The notes: generated from the letters alone by a model not told the origin. Counted from the stretch's first letter, positions 46,501-58,044 are shown. The stretch: DNA of 64,000 bases from Isoetes taiwanensis (GCA_021234155.1 JAJEKV010000034.1:248001-312000), one strand, 5' to 3'. Numbers and translations: made by a program.

Positions 46501-47455
46501 CGGTGTTGTCTCTATTCAAGCATGTTATGAGGCGGGTCACCCTCTGTCTTGGCACGAATTTCGGGCAAAGTTCCTGCTCTCGTTGAGATGTATCTCTATG
46601 GGAGAAGGCCGCCAAAAAAATTTGTCTCTTATAGTGCAAGTTGGTGTTCTTTGAAAGGGTGCCATGGGGACCTTGTCATGAAAATATTCACAAAGGCAAG
46701 CACTTTGTCAGATCAGTATATCGCCTTCTTTTAGCACCACAGCCCCTCCAGTTGCCAGATGGGTGGCACCTACAAGTTCCACAGCCCACTTTGTGTCATA
46801 CATGGCGATGGCTTTGGGATAGGTTGATCCACCCTAAAGTCTCTGTATTGGTGGTAGGTTATCTATAGGTGCCTGCGGGTTAATGCCTTCCGACATCGCT
46901 ATGATCCTCGCATATCTGCAGTATGCCCGCTCTGTCTTTCAGATGTTGAGACTCTTGAGCATTGTCTCTTTGATTGTCCTGAGGTTCAACCAGCGTGGTC
47001 CTGGCTACAAGGTTTGTTTAACAGTACATTGGACTGCCGACGCATCCTCTTGGCATCCTATCCCAACGCATGGCCTCCAGCTAATCAAAGGGCATTCCAT
47101 CTTGGTTCCGGTTAGCTCTTATGGTCGACATGGGAGCGTCGCAGACACCACATCTTTCAGGGCATTAATTCATCAGCAATCGGTGTTATTACGGTGGTCC
47201 ATAAAAAGATATTGACAGCCTACAAGTGTTCCTCCCTTGAATCAGAAATGATGGAACACATCTGGATTCAGTATCTTCGAATTGATTCTTATCGTTAATC
47301 TCCTATTCTGGAGTAAGTACATTGTGCTCCAGGCTTGTGCTCCTGTGGCATATTTTTGTGCTTACATAGTTAGACGAGACATGTAAATTTTGTACTTTTT
47401 ATCTGATTAATAAACCTTTTGGCTTTCGTCTTAAAAAAAAAAAAACAAAAAACAA
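43545..47455 (+). mobile_element. LINE (L1-like) with endonuclease and reverse transcriptase, decayed, poly(A) tail
   Basis: The endonuclease starts at 43545 (MQLVSWNVQGVA, LQEHKC, INVYAHN, VGDLNM, then after a stop at 44043 FTWCNGQVGGG and RLDRAYW). The linker CDGDRCTSFFFRAANRHR is followed by reverse transcriptase: KRSKCPGLDGLPIEFFQEYW, ISLIPKVKDP, TQSGFLP, FAKAYDSV, GIRQGCPLALLFF, NQYADDTFLF (YADD at about 45609-45620) and LGIPIGI. The zinc-type end WDRLIHPKVSV and ETLEHCLFDCPE (frames mixed) lies at 46800-46985. An A-rich tail runs from about 47434. Stops at 44043, 44556, 45328 and 46308 plus frameshifts near 44740 inactivate it. No ORF1 of the LINE kind precedes it. Confidence 0.85.
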
Positions 47456-47574
47456 AAAAACTTTTAAAATCTGTTCAAACAGACTTTTACCTTTCATGGC
47501 CTTTTGCAAAGACCACTTCGGGCTAATATGCAGCCTTAAGCCAAAACAGGTGTAAATTTGACTTAAGCCTTAAG

Positions 47575-48500
47575 CTCTTACACAGGCAGGTTTCCGGCCC
47601 AGCCACCCCACCATTGATCATATCTTCACTCTGCGCACATTGATTGAGGATAGCGGGAATCGCCAACGAGAACACATCAAGTTGTTTTATGGATTTTGCA
47701 AAAGCTTTTGACATGATGCCATGACAAGCTATGGGACCCGATTAGTGGCATTTAGGGACCCCCTTGACTTGCGAGAATCAAGATATAGGCTATACAAGGC
47801 ATGCTCGGGCCGTATCACATCATCGGCCAGGCCGTGTCGGTAGTATTGGAGTCGTCGAGGGGTTGCCCCTCTCCCCACACTCTTTGGCCTATACATTGAT
47901 CAACTGGAAGATTGGCTCTCGAGCATGGAGGTCGCGAAGCACATCTCATGCATCACACAATCCGACAACTCATATATCGGCGATGTCAACCTCTGGCCTA
48001 TACTCGGGGAAGACATGCAGCGTCACCGGATGCTCTTGACACTTTTTGCCAATTCAGCGGCATGCGAGTTAACTTGGCCAAAACTAGAGGTGTTTGCTTA
48101 GTTGCATCATCACGTCGTAAAGGCTTCCCTAATTCACTTACCGGGGACAAGAGGTAGAGGTGGCTCCGACCTACAAGTACTTGGGGATCGAGTTCTCAAC
48201 TACCACCCATTGGGATCTTTGCCATCATCCGGGTTCTGCGGGTCCGCGGCGGGTTGGAAAGCACTATATGCCATGCGTGAACAACCGCGGCCACAAGGAG
48301 TCCTCATATGCACAGGGCCACCAATCACACTTATTTCGGGCCTTGGTCAAGCCGGTCCTTTTGTATGGGGCAGAAGTGTGGGGTCCGCTGATATCCCTCA
48401 ACACACAGAATGACCTCGGCGGTCGCGAAGGCCTTCTTAGCACGGGCCACAGGGGGTGGAAGTTCCGGTTTCATACCGATCCTACTCGGGAGGCGGGCTT
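47575..48500 (+). mobile_element. Second non-LTR reverse transcriptase fragment (not L1 type)
   Basis: Mixed frames give QAGFRPSHPTIDHIFTLRTL (about 47583-47645), MDFAKAFDM (about 47687), GLPLSPTLFGLYIDQLEDW (about 47855-47920), LDTFCQFSGMRVNLAKTRGV (about 48037-48095), YKYLGIEFST and LFRALVKPVLLYGAEVWG. This order of motifs is that of a jockey/RTE-like non-LTR reverse transcriptase, clearly different from the L1-type element just upstream. The catalytic YADD region has decayed. Several frameshifts and stops are present. It starts about 120 bp after the poly(A) of the first LINE. Confidence 0.75.
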
Positions 48501-48974
48501 TCTACCCCTTCAATGCTTGTTCTGTGTATGTGAACTGTTAGTTGTTGTGTTAGTTTGGTGTTTGGACACTAGGTTTTGGTGATTTGCTTCATGTTCCCGT
48601 TTGTTCACTCAGGATTTTTTTTTTAATTCGTGGAGTGACCGATTAGGATGGAGTGACCGATTAGGATGGACAATATTGACCATAGGCTATTTTTTATTTG
48701 CATTTACCATAGGCTTTTTTCTTTTTTGAAGAACCATTGGAAATTGATAATGGTTGTAAATATTAATGGTTTGTAAATTTTAATGGTGTTTCTTCAATCA
48801 AAGGTTTCCGTTGTTTCTTCAATTGAATCAAAGATAATGTTTCGTAATACAAAATCTAACCATTCATTGAAACAGGCGATTGTCTTGAGAGATTTCTTGG
48901 CTGAACGATCCAATAGATAGAGGTGTTCGTCTTTGTATTAGTTTATATTTGTCTTCCAAGTAGAGTGCACGAGA
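48501..48974. other. Intergenic with an 18-bp tandem repeat
   Basis: GGAGTGACCGATTAGGAT occurs twice in succession at about 48631-48669. Otherwise AT-rich, leading to the ATG at 48975. Confidence 0.45.
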
Positions 48975-49412
48975 ATGGCAGAGGTAGACACCGATGACTC
49001 AGTGAGTCAGATTTCAGATGAAAATGATAGTGAGTATGACCTTCATGACACCGAGGATGACACAATATCAGAGGAGGAAACGGGGGATGATGCGGACGAT
49101 GGGTGGAACCCGCCTGGCCTGTCCACTTCACAAGTTACTCCCATCCAAGATCCCCAAGAACTTGTACATGAACTGGCGGTCTCTCTGCAGGACCCGGACA
49201 ATGGCTTCGTGTTGCTCCCCGGGGTGGTGGTTACGCATTCAACGAAGTCTGTATGGGTTGATGAGGTCGCGGCCTCTGGCAACACTATGTTCCCCATCCG
49301 TCCGGAAGTAAGTTGCCCGATCCCCGCCTACCCCCGTCCCAGCAGAGAAGCCGAGGGCACCCGTCGAGAACCATGTTCGGCTGATGCACCCCATGGGGGG
49401 CGCATATTGTGA
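48975..49412 (+). CDS. Unrecognised 145-aa ORF with an acidic N-terminus
   Basis: It starts at ATG 48975 with a strongly acidic region (MAEVDTDDSVSQISDENDSE through about residue 42), then WNPPGLSTSQVTPIQDPQEL and VLLPGVVVTHSTKSVWVDEV. The codon use is much more GC-rich than in neighbouring frames. After the stop, an alternative frame continues in a protein-like way (NHVRLMHPMGGAYCEELAV, DDDSGESSGWLYRSE), suggesting a longer gene broken by a frameshift near 49365. I do not recognise the family. Confidence 0.35.
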   Translation: MAEVDTDDSVSQISDENDSEYDLHDTEDDTISEEETGDDADDGWNPPGLSTSQVTPIQDPQELVHELAVSLQDPDNGFVLLPGVVVTHSTKSVWVDEVAASGNTMFPIRPEVSCPIPAYPRPSREAEGTRREPCSADAPHGGRIL

Positions 49413-51960
49413 GGAGCTTGCGGTTGACGATGACTCCGGTGAATCCAGCGGTTGGTTGTACCGTAGCGAATCGGGCCTCACAAGTTAGTCCCTTACGTGG
49501 AGTTTTGGAGGCAGCTAGTTGCTATGGGCCACTTGAATGGAAGCATCCATCGCTCCCCCACTGTCACATTTCAAAAGATTTCAGAGGATTGGGAAATCGG
49601 CCTACGCCGCCATGGCGCCCCGCGAGAATACATAATCGACACCAATTGTGTCCTACCGGTTTGCCACCGCGTATCGCCTAGCCAGCCGCGATGATGAAAC
49701 CAATATGCATGCCGTGGCGTTGTTTATCAATCTGCGGCGGGCACAATGCGGTCGCCGCGTCTGTATCCGCCCCCCGATGTAACCCGTGGTTCCCCCAATC
49801 GCTCGAAGACCCAAGCGTCCACCGGCGTACAAAGAGGCGCAAGTGAGATCCGACAATGGAGCAATGTGGGATGAGGTGGGGCGGAACAAAAGGGCACAAG
49901 AAACACTCGCGAGCCGAAATCCGCGGGGAGGTTGATGCGCGTACACCAGGCGGCGTGGCAGGCGTGTTGTCGGCACCACCGACCCACATGATTGTCCTCT
50001 CAAGGCCCGGGCCGCCGGTCAGCGTCTCGTATGAGGGCAACAAGCATCCAATGGCCATTGCACGCCAAAGATGTAATATTTTCAGCTCTGCTATGTGCAC
50101 GTTCAAGCCGGAAATGACCTTTGGAATTGAAACTGAAGCAAAGAAGTGCGTACTTACTTTGCGACGATGGGCCATAGGACCAGATGGAGTGTACCCGATC
50201 GGGATGCTTTCAGCAGAAGAAGGTGGGAGACGCACTCCTCAGGAGACACGTTGTGTGTCTCCGGCTGAACGTAGTCGTGATAGACACGGGGGTCCACCAT
50301 CAACAACTTCATGACGCCCGCCGGGTAACATGTCTTTTGAAGGCTACATACATGGACGTCCGTTGGTTAGATGTCGGCGGCGATGCATACATAGTAAAAT
50401 GAGGGCGATGCATACAAACTAAACCGACACGCATCTCATCGGCACTTCGAATGTGTCCCTCCTCCCACCGCCCATCGGTGTGCAAGCCTCGATGAGGTCA
50501 AGTGTGAGTTATGCGCCGCTTATCTTTGGCGGCCTGCTCTCCCCGCAGCACCCAAGTGGCCACAATATCGACGCCGCCGCGACCATGGCAAGGTGCTCGT
50601 GATCTGGCGGCGTAGAAGTGGGTGAACACCCTAACCTCCTCCCAAAAGAGGGACTGGCCGCTTTGGCCGGATGCGCAAGTGCTTTCGAACCGCGTCTTGG
50701 AGCCTTTTGTGGGTGGGACCATCCTCGAATGGGTACACACATCAAGTAGCTCCAGATGGTGTGCTGTCAAAACTCTCCAAGGTGGTACATGAAGAAACCG
50801 CGTGCTCGGTCTCTCATCCATGCCTCGCCTCCCTCGACACTGCGATCGGGCGGAAATGGCGAGGTCAAGGTGTGTGCCATACCGCGTGCACGCCATTGCG
50901 GTCCTCACTATGTCATCGAAGACACTGGCGCCCCTAAGGCGTCAACCACGTGCATAGCGCCCTATGGAAGGAGGGGTGGCCATATAGAGATCAGCCCGGC
51001 AATGGACATGTCGCATGAGAGGAGCCTGAATCTGACCTTACCCCTACCTCTGACTGGAACTCGTCCATGTCGGCCTGCAATGCACTCTCCTCCTCGGGCG
51101 AAGGAGGGATCGGTGAGTGTGGACGCCGCCGCCCACTGGCCGGTGGCGAAGATGGACCGCATCATAACCTCGGGTGAGACTCCGTATCACGAGGAGCTTC
51201 GGCTAGCGGCTCACTTTCTACGTATTGCAAATGGCCACCCATCCTCCTCGTGCAATGGCCCGGTCATTGAAAAGAGCATGTCGCGGTCCGATCTTCTGCG
51301 CGGGCGCCACAGTAGCACTAACTCGGCTCGATGCAACCTTCATAAAGGGCTGCATCCTCTCCGGCGCTCCCTTTGTCTTTGTGTCTTGGCCTGCGTGGAA
51401 CATGGCGTCAGGACCCTCGGAAAGGCATCAAAGGCATTTCGGGGTTAGGACATCTTTGTAGAGCGCATTGTTGTTAGCCTTGCCTCCTCACTTCTGCATT
51501 AATGCGGCGGCCCTCCAGCATCGTCGCGGCTTTGGCGGGATCTTCGTCGTCGAGCTGCCCTCTCCAGCTCGGACACTACTCTATCACGCAATTGATTAAT
51601 GGCGTGGACCGTGGCGGAATGTCAATCGATGGAGCCACCATAGATGCGGGTGGTGGCTCGATGGTGGCCCCAAGCTCCGAATCCGCAGCGTCGGACCGAA
51701 ATCCGTGGTCACGCGGCGTATCTTGTCGACATAGTGAGTGCACCCAGGTGCAGTGCAAATCCACCGTTGGGCAACGGTAGGGGCCTGACCGCTTTCAGCC
51801 GACGTCACCCTTCTTACAAGGCACCAAATGCCGTGGTATTCCCTGCAATAAAACAAATATGGTTAAGAAGCACACACAACAGACCTAGCTGGTTAAGACA
51901 ATGCGAGTTAGCGTACCATTCTCACGATCTTTGCCGATGATGACCAACTCTCTGCAGCCA
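49413..51960. other. GC-rich island with overlapping broken frames, origin unknown
   Basis: The sequence switches sharply to GC- and CpG-rich composition. Protein-like plus-strand stretches in changing frames include MEFWRQLVAMGHLNGSIHRS, EYIIDTNCVLP, MHAVALFINLRRA, KPEMTFGIETEAKKCVLTLR, LRLNVVVIDTGVHHQQLHDA, PYHEELRLAAHFL and IKGCILSGAPFVFVSWPAWN. None matches a family known to me and none is intact beyond about 230 codons. It could be a decayed transposon or integrated element, or a pseudogene with foreign base composition. Long minus-strand frames also exist, as expected in GC-rich DNA. Confidence 0.4.
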
Positions 51961-52249
51961 AAGCGGCGGGGGCGCTCATCCATGCCGGTGGCCGGGAAAT
52001 CGCCTCGAGTAAGACATGGTCATTTGGCGGAAAAATGGAGTGCGCTCTCGAATAGATATCTGAATTATAGGTGAACATGAGCACTAACACAGGCGATCAA
52101 AAACGTATACTACCATAGCAATCAACAAAGATTTTGAATCGAGAAACATTAAACTACAGTCATACTATAAAATTTAAAAGATTTTACTATGGCTTTCGAA
52201 AATGCAGGTTGGTGGAGTTAGACTTTCACTTTAGTTTTAAAAAATGCTA

Positions 52250-52320
52250 GTGATGGTGATCATGCGAGTGGGCAGTGATCATACGAGTGATAGTGATCAT
52301 ACGAGCGGTGATCATACTAA
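52250..52320. repeat. GTGATCATACGAGTG short tandem repeat
   Basis: About four imperfect copies of a 15-20 bp unit, each with the palindrome TGATCA. Further on, at about 52700-52790, ACAACTTAAAAAA-type repeats follow, and at 52826-52915 doublets of ACTAGTGGGGAAGCTTCA and triplets of GAGCTTGAA.CG. Confidence 0.65.
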
Positions 52321-52979
52321 CAAACTAAACTATTTTGGTCCCTTCTTCACAATAATTTTTATAAGGATAGGTGCAGCTTGCAAAGGCAATATATTTAGCT
52401 TCTACATGAAGGTTGTTTAATGAGAGTGGTGGAAGGGTGGTGTATTCATTGTATAGCTTATTGGACATATAAGCAGTTTGTTCACTCTCACTGGATTTCT
52501 TCTAGAATTTCTAGTCTTGATATTTTTTGGCATTTGCCACATTTTAATGTCCAGCGTCTTTTTCCATTTTCTTAGCATGCAATTTACCTATAGTATAGTT
52601 TGAAGATCAAACTAAACCAGGATCACCGTTATAAAAGATTAAGAAAAGATATATGTTTGCATCGGCCATGATAACAACTTAAAAAACTACTTAAAAAACT
52701 TCAAAGCAACTTAAACAACAAAAACAATTTAAAAAACAACTAGAAGACAAAACAAGTAAAACAAAACAACTTAACCAAAACAGCTTCAAAGATGACTTCA
52801 GGAGACAACCTTACTTAAAAAAGACGTGGGGAAGCTTCAACTAGTGGGGAAGCTTCAACTAGCTTGAACGGAGCTTGAATCGAGCTTGAACCGATCTGCA
52901 ACCGAGCTTGATCCTCGCCTGAACTGAAGGCGCAGGAGTTCGCCGAGCATGAAAATCCTTGGCATGACATGCTTGAGTG

Positions 52980-53475
52980 GAGGGTTCGCCCGGGCGAACC
53001 CTCGATCTGCTGGGCCGGGTCACGGATCCGCTCGTGACCCCGGCCGGACTCCTGCGCCTGTCAGCCACCTGCCGGTGGGTTCGCCCATAGGGTGAGTGTA
53101 CGCCGTACGGAACCTCCTGGCCCCTGCGTGATTGTCCGGCCCTTGCCAGCGGTTCGCGTGGGGTTAAGCTAACCTCCACGGCCCTGCGTGATTGTCGGCC
53201 CCCGCCAGCGGCCCGCATGGGTTAAACCCAAAGCGAACCCGGGCGGGCGCCCCCACGTTTCGTCTGGGTAGTCGGCGTTTAAATGCAGTCGCTTTGTCAG
53301 GCTTGACGCCATGCCACATGCCCAAGTCCACACGCCCGACACTTGACCGCGGTTTGGGTTCGCCCAAGCGAACCCGGTAGCAATGCCACGTAGGCAAATG
53401 CGCCCGCGACCAGTCCGGCCACGTCCTCTGCGGGTTCGCCTAGGCGAATTTTTGGGGTTCGCCTGGGCGAACCCG
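52980..53475. repeat. Cluster of GGGTTCGCC...GGCGAACCC palindromes in GC-rich DNA
   Basis: Inverted repeats at 52980-53003 (perfect, 24 bp, centre CCCGGG), 53356-53375 (8-bp arms, CCAA loop), 53435-53448 (TTCGCCTAGGCGAA) and 53455-53474 (9-bp arms, TG loop). Single arms occur at 53078 and 53238. In the same block a unit of about 58 bp (CCCTGCGTGATTGTC then GGCCC.YGCCAGCGG) is tandemly duplicated at about 53122 and 53180. The arms are the same while the centres differ, so the arms are being conserved or spread. Confidence 0.75.
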
Positions 53476-53519
53476 CTTGGCCTGACAAGTTAGTTTCGGG
53501 AGCCAATAAAGTGGTTGGC

Positions 53520-54508
53520 TCCTTTCACTAATCTGGCAGGATTATTATCTAACCCTTGACAAATTCACAACTTTGCTTTTTTATCCTTGCCAAGATCTTT
53601 TAATAGATCAACTTCCAAGTTATCAGAAGCGGCACCGTCTACACTATTATTTGCTTAAGGTTCTACGACTTCCCAAAGCCCGTGGTCTTCCAAGATCATG
53701 CACACCTTCCACCTCCACATTTGGAAGTTCTTTCCACTGAACTTAAGAACATTCTAGAAAATGCCAGAGGATGCTGATAAAATCAGAGAATAAGTGATCA
53801 AGGCTAGAAATGATAATTTATGATGTTTTGAGCTCAGAATGGGCCCATAACCTTTTGCAATTGATAGATGGATGCTACAGTTTATACAATATGTTCTCGC
53901 TTTCCAATATTGGTCGATGCCACCTGCCTTTCTCAATCCACAACTTATGGTTGCATGTCCTAAATCTGCAGATTGTTATTCTTATTGCGTTTGTTACGCT
54001 GCTATTAGTATATATCTGCTGACCACCTTCCTCTGGGTTCATATTTGGCGACATGAAGGAAATAGAGGATGAAAAACACGCATGGAACAGATGTCCAACA
54101 TATAAGGAAATAAGAGGAAAAGCAGAATGGATGGACTGGCATGGAGCTATTAACAAGGGCACAAGAGGCAGCGCCAAAGCCAAATGGACAGTAATAGCCA
54201 TCAGACAAATTCTCGAAGAACATGAATGAAGATACAAAGAGATCAAAATGGTTACCAATCACTTCGATGGCACATGTGATTTGCATGTGTCATAAGGTAA
54301 AGATGGGGTTAACAGATAGAGGAAAGGGGATGATTTTTTCCCAATGAGATTTTTTTTTATCACCCCTTTCCCATATCTGGGACTAGGAAACAATCGCACG
54401 ACTTGTTAATAATGAAAATATTATGTAATAATTTGGTGCTAGAAGCTGAGCTCACACCACATATTCATTGTCACAGGATCCTTGAGGTCACATATGCCAT
54501 TAAACTCC
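53520..54508. other. Intergenic, nothing recognised
   Basis: AT-rich sequence with only short overlapping frames. No family or repeat is identified. Confidence 0.35.
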
Positions 54509-54512
54509 TTCT

Positions 54513-54834
54513 GGGTAAAAGCATGTTAGGGTGTACCACTTTTGGAACCTGCAAAAGTACATACACTAGGTACTTCAGAATTGGGTACTTTCTCATTTTT
54601 CTTTTCATTAAAACTAATACAAAAATCCAAAATAAAAGTCAAGGACATGGTAATATTCAAAGTTAAGATAAAGATAATGCTATTGGAGACCAATATATAT
54701 ATAAAAAGTTCTAAAACATACCTTATACTGAGATATTATATAGGTACCCAGTACCCAGTCTTGGCTACCCTTTTAGGTACCTTTTTGGTCACTAAATAAT
54801 ACTTTTTAAGGGACACCCTAACATGCTTTTACCC
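54513..54834. mobile_element. Foldback MITE of 322 bp with 4-bp target duplication
   Basis: The left end GGGTAAAAGCATGTTAGGGT continues GT.CC; the right end is its mirror, ending GGACACCCTAAC then ATGCTTTTACCC. TTCT is present on both sides (54509-54512 and 54835-54838). The inside is AT-rich, with extra GGTAC-containing inverted pairs (TAGGTACTTC, GGTACCCAGTACCC, TTTAGGTACC), and has no coding frame of its own. Size and structure fit a non-autonomous DNA transposon; the superfamily is uncertain. Confidence 0.75.
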
Positions 54835-55953
54835 TTCTGCTCCTCCTCCTCCTTATTGGAGATGCAATCACAACATGACTCCATTAGTTCCTTTGTTAGG
54901 CCACTAAGCAACACGACACAAACTGAGGCCAGCTGCTATGACACGGTAGGTTGGAATGGATAACTACGTACAAAGAGGCTTCAATGTTGTGGTTTACCAG
55001 AACTACTACATTGCCACAGTTAAATGCCACTATAACTGGATCTTACAAGCCTTTGGATTGTTGTCGCAACATCCCCATCGACTATGCCCTACCTTCAAAA
55101 AGAAAAACCCCTAAAAAAGGAGATGCTGCCACAATAATGCCCCCTTCTTATGAAAAAATGACCACAAATTAGGAAACCCTATTTCCAAATATCTTGGATG
55201 CAATACTAAAAAAAATCCTAGACTAAAATAACATAAGATTTGACCTCCAAGAAACCAAAATTTTAACTCCAACAATCTTTACGCCACAAAACCATTGAAA
55301 AAGTTGGGCCTGATTCCAATTTGTCCAGATTGCGAACAATATTAGATTCAATATGATACAAGAAAACTTCATTTTAATTTAAGCTCAAAGAATCAAAATA
55401 ATTTAGCAAAATTTCTAAGTTTTCTAGCAAATTTCAAGGTAAACTTATTGGCATGATTGCCATATGGACTGCAATAATTCAAGAGGTCAACTTTTTGTTA
55501 CAAGATGCTCTAATGTATCTCAAAAACAAGACTTGAATACGCTCATAGTGACCAAACACAAAATATTTAAAGACCAATGGAGTGTATAGAAAATTTATGC
55601 CCTTCACCATATAGAATTGAGCAACGGTAAGGTTTTGTGGAGCAGTTTCAAGGCGAATGTTAGATAAAAAAGACTTGTAGTTCTCCTTGACACAAGAAGT
55701 ACTCAATCTCACATTGCCAAGAATGGTAGAGTTATTAAAGGCCAAAAAAAAAAAAAAAATGGATCATCACAAAAACGTTACGGTCATTTCATCAAAATTA
55801 CCTCAAAACAAGGGCATTTTTGTAATTTTCCAAATATATAAGGGTATTTTTACAAATTTCACTGAAATTAAACGTTGAAAGCGGTGCTATCATGCTCGGC
55901 AATGTATCTTTCTATTCTTCACACAGTAATTGGGTGTGAAAATAGAAAAAAAT

Positions 55954-55994
55954 AAGGTGCTGCGCACGGAGGGTTGCCCTCTATGGCCGGAGGG
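55954..55994 (+). repeat. Dispersed repeat, partner of 9214-9250
   Basis: It begins AAGGTGCTGCGCACGGAGGG and continues TTGCCCTCTATGGCCGGAGG. The first 26 bases equal the reverse complement of 9225-9250. GAGGGTTGCCCTC forms a short hairpin. Confidence 0.55.
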
Positions 55995-56710
55995 TGAAAT
56001 GGCTTAAATCATAGTTCAAAGTTATGTTTTGACAATCATTTCAAATTGCTACTTCTAGACAATAGAGCACTTGATACCATGACTTTATGAGAATTGGCCT
56101 GAAGAAATCTTTGGTGCTCGGCATGGAAGAAGTATTGCAGGAGCATAAGGTCCAATGTAATTTAGCAAAGAATGGAAATACATGTTTTGTTAGCATAGAA
56201 ATGAGAGAACTGCTTGAAGACCTTTGATTGGTTTTTTGTCACAAAGAGCTTCAAACATCTGAGGAAAAGACATTAGCAGTAACAAGCTTGCTAATAAACT
56301 GTACATTTGTACATAATAGTGTAATGATCAGGGGTACGATTGAGTCCACATGTCTAGTATCTCTTGAATATAAGATGACAGTATCCCTACTAATATCATG
56401 TTCATCATCACATGTAATTGTTGGCTAGGTGTAATCAACCCCTCATATCGTGCACGGATAAGTGAAAATGCATGACAGTTTAAAAGAGTGTGGCACTCAT
56501 CTTTAATAACTCCCAATTGGGAGCATTGACAAACCATGTTTTCTCGCTCTTCCTAGGCCCATCTATAGTGGAAAGGCTTGGAGCCACAAACAAGAAAGCT
56601 TTTGAACGTAATTTGTGTGTGTATCTTCTGCTAAAGAGGACCAACATTGAGGCTTATCATTTACAGTTTCTCTTCTTATTCCCATCAACGTTGGGAAGTG
56701 TAACTGGTCT

Positions 56711-57060
56711 AACAATATTATAGTCCCAAAAATAAGTGAGGTTATGATTTGTTAGTGTTGACAATATAACATATGAACAAAATAATAATCACAGGTTGTG
56801 GGTGCAACATGGCATGAACATGTAACTTAGAGGATGCCATTTGACAAATTCTCCCCACTAAGTGGAAGTAAATCTTTTACAATTGCAAAACAACGGTGCC
56901 TAGGCTAACAATATTATAGTCCCAAGAATAAGTCAGATTATAATTTGTTAGCAGGTGACAATATAGAATAATTACGAGTTGTGGGTAACATGGAAACTTG
57001 GCGGATGGCGTTTTGGCAAGTTCTTCGAGTAAATGTCTGCAATATTTGCAAAACATGTGC
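56711..57060. repeat. Tandem duplication, period about 196 bp
   Basis: Copies start with AACAATATTATAGTCCCAA at 56711 and 56907, and both contain TTGTTAG...GACAATATA, GGTTGTGGGT / AGTTGTGGGT, a CATGG...GGATG segment, and TTTTG.CAA/ATTTGCAAAAC at the end. Divergence is considerable. Confidence 0.65.
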
Positions 57061-58044
57061 ACTTTTCTAGCCTATATTACATGTTTTGAAATTGCTACAG
57101 AACGCGTGTAAAGAACTAGTCTGTCAGAATCATATATCTACATTTCTAAAGGGAAATTGAAGCTTCGGATTCGATAGCTGTGTAAAGAAAACTTTACTTA
57201 AAAATTGTAGAAAAATTGAACCAAATATGACTAATCCTTGTTTGTGGACTCGCATATTCCTAATTCCACGATCCTTTCACGTCCTATTTAAAACTCAAAG
57301 AAATCACAATGAAAATGCGTTAACTGTAGGAAATGCGAATGATAACATATCAAATATGACAGTAGAAAACGACTAAGTAAATGTTTGTGCATCCCAATAT
57401 TGATTCCATGATCGATTTATTCTAATCTATGAGGGTGGTCTAAAGCTGGAATTGGCACCAGAAGATATAGCCTGTCTCATATACCTTGAGATTTGCTTTG
57501 GTTCTTGTCGTTAGCTCTTGGTCTTGAGTTTGCCTTGGTTGCATTGATTAAGCTAACATGTTTTGGGGGGCATTGCGAGAAAGCAACACTTTCCTGGCAT
57601 AATCTTATATGTTTAGATCAAGATGGTGATTGTGCAATGTGTATCTATGAAAAGTGTGTATCTACGAAATATCATTTCAATTGCAAGCGAAGAATAATAT
57701 GTTCATAGAATATTGGTGTATCAATGGTGCATATCAGAAGGGTTGTTAAAGCAAATCAAGGCAGCCATATTTTAGAGGAGAAATCTGCGAATCTAGAGCC
57801 TATTGCAGAGGTATAAAATTGTTTGCATCTATACTTCTTTTGCCTGGCCAGTAAAATGAGAATGAAAGTATTCTGAATCTGCTGTAAATCTTAACTTGCT
57901 TGCTCCTGTTCCATAAAGAAGGGATAAAGAAATGGTACTAAAGCTAAGTGCCCTTGCATCTGCTAAAATAATCACATGGAGGTAAGATTTATATGTCTAG
58001 TGCCCCACAAAATGAAGGCATACTCTAATTTCATATTTTAGCAA

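Larger units (their letters stand above)
54839..58044. other. AT-rich intergenic region
   Basis: No gene is recognised. A run of 17 A occurs at 55743. Two items listed separately fall inside: the dispersed repeat at 55954 and the duplication at 56711-57060. Confidence 0.4.

Noticed and set aside
49653-50235. Long minus-strand ORFs in the GC-rich island
   Set aside because: GC-rich DNA lacks stop codons by chance; these frames show no motif and overlap more protein-like plus-strand stretches.
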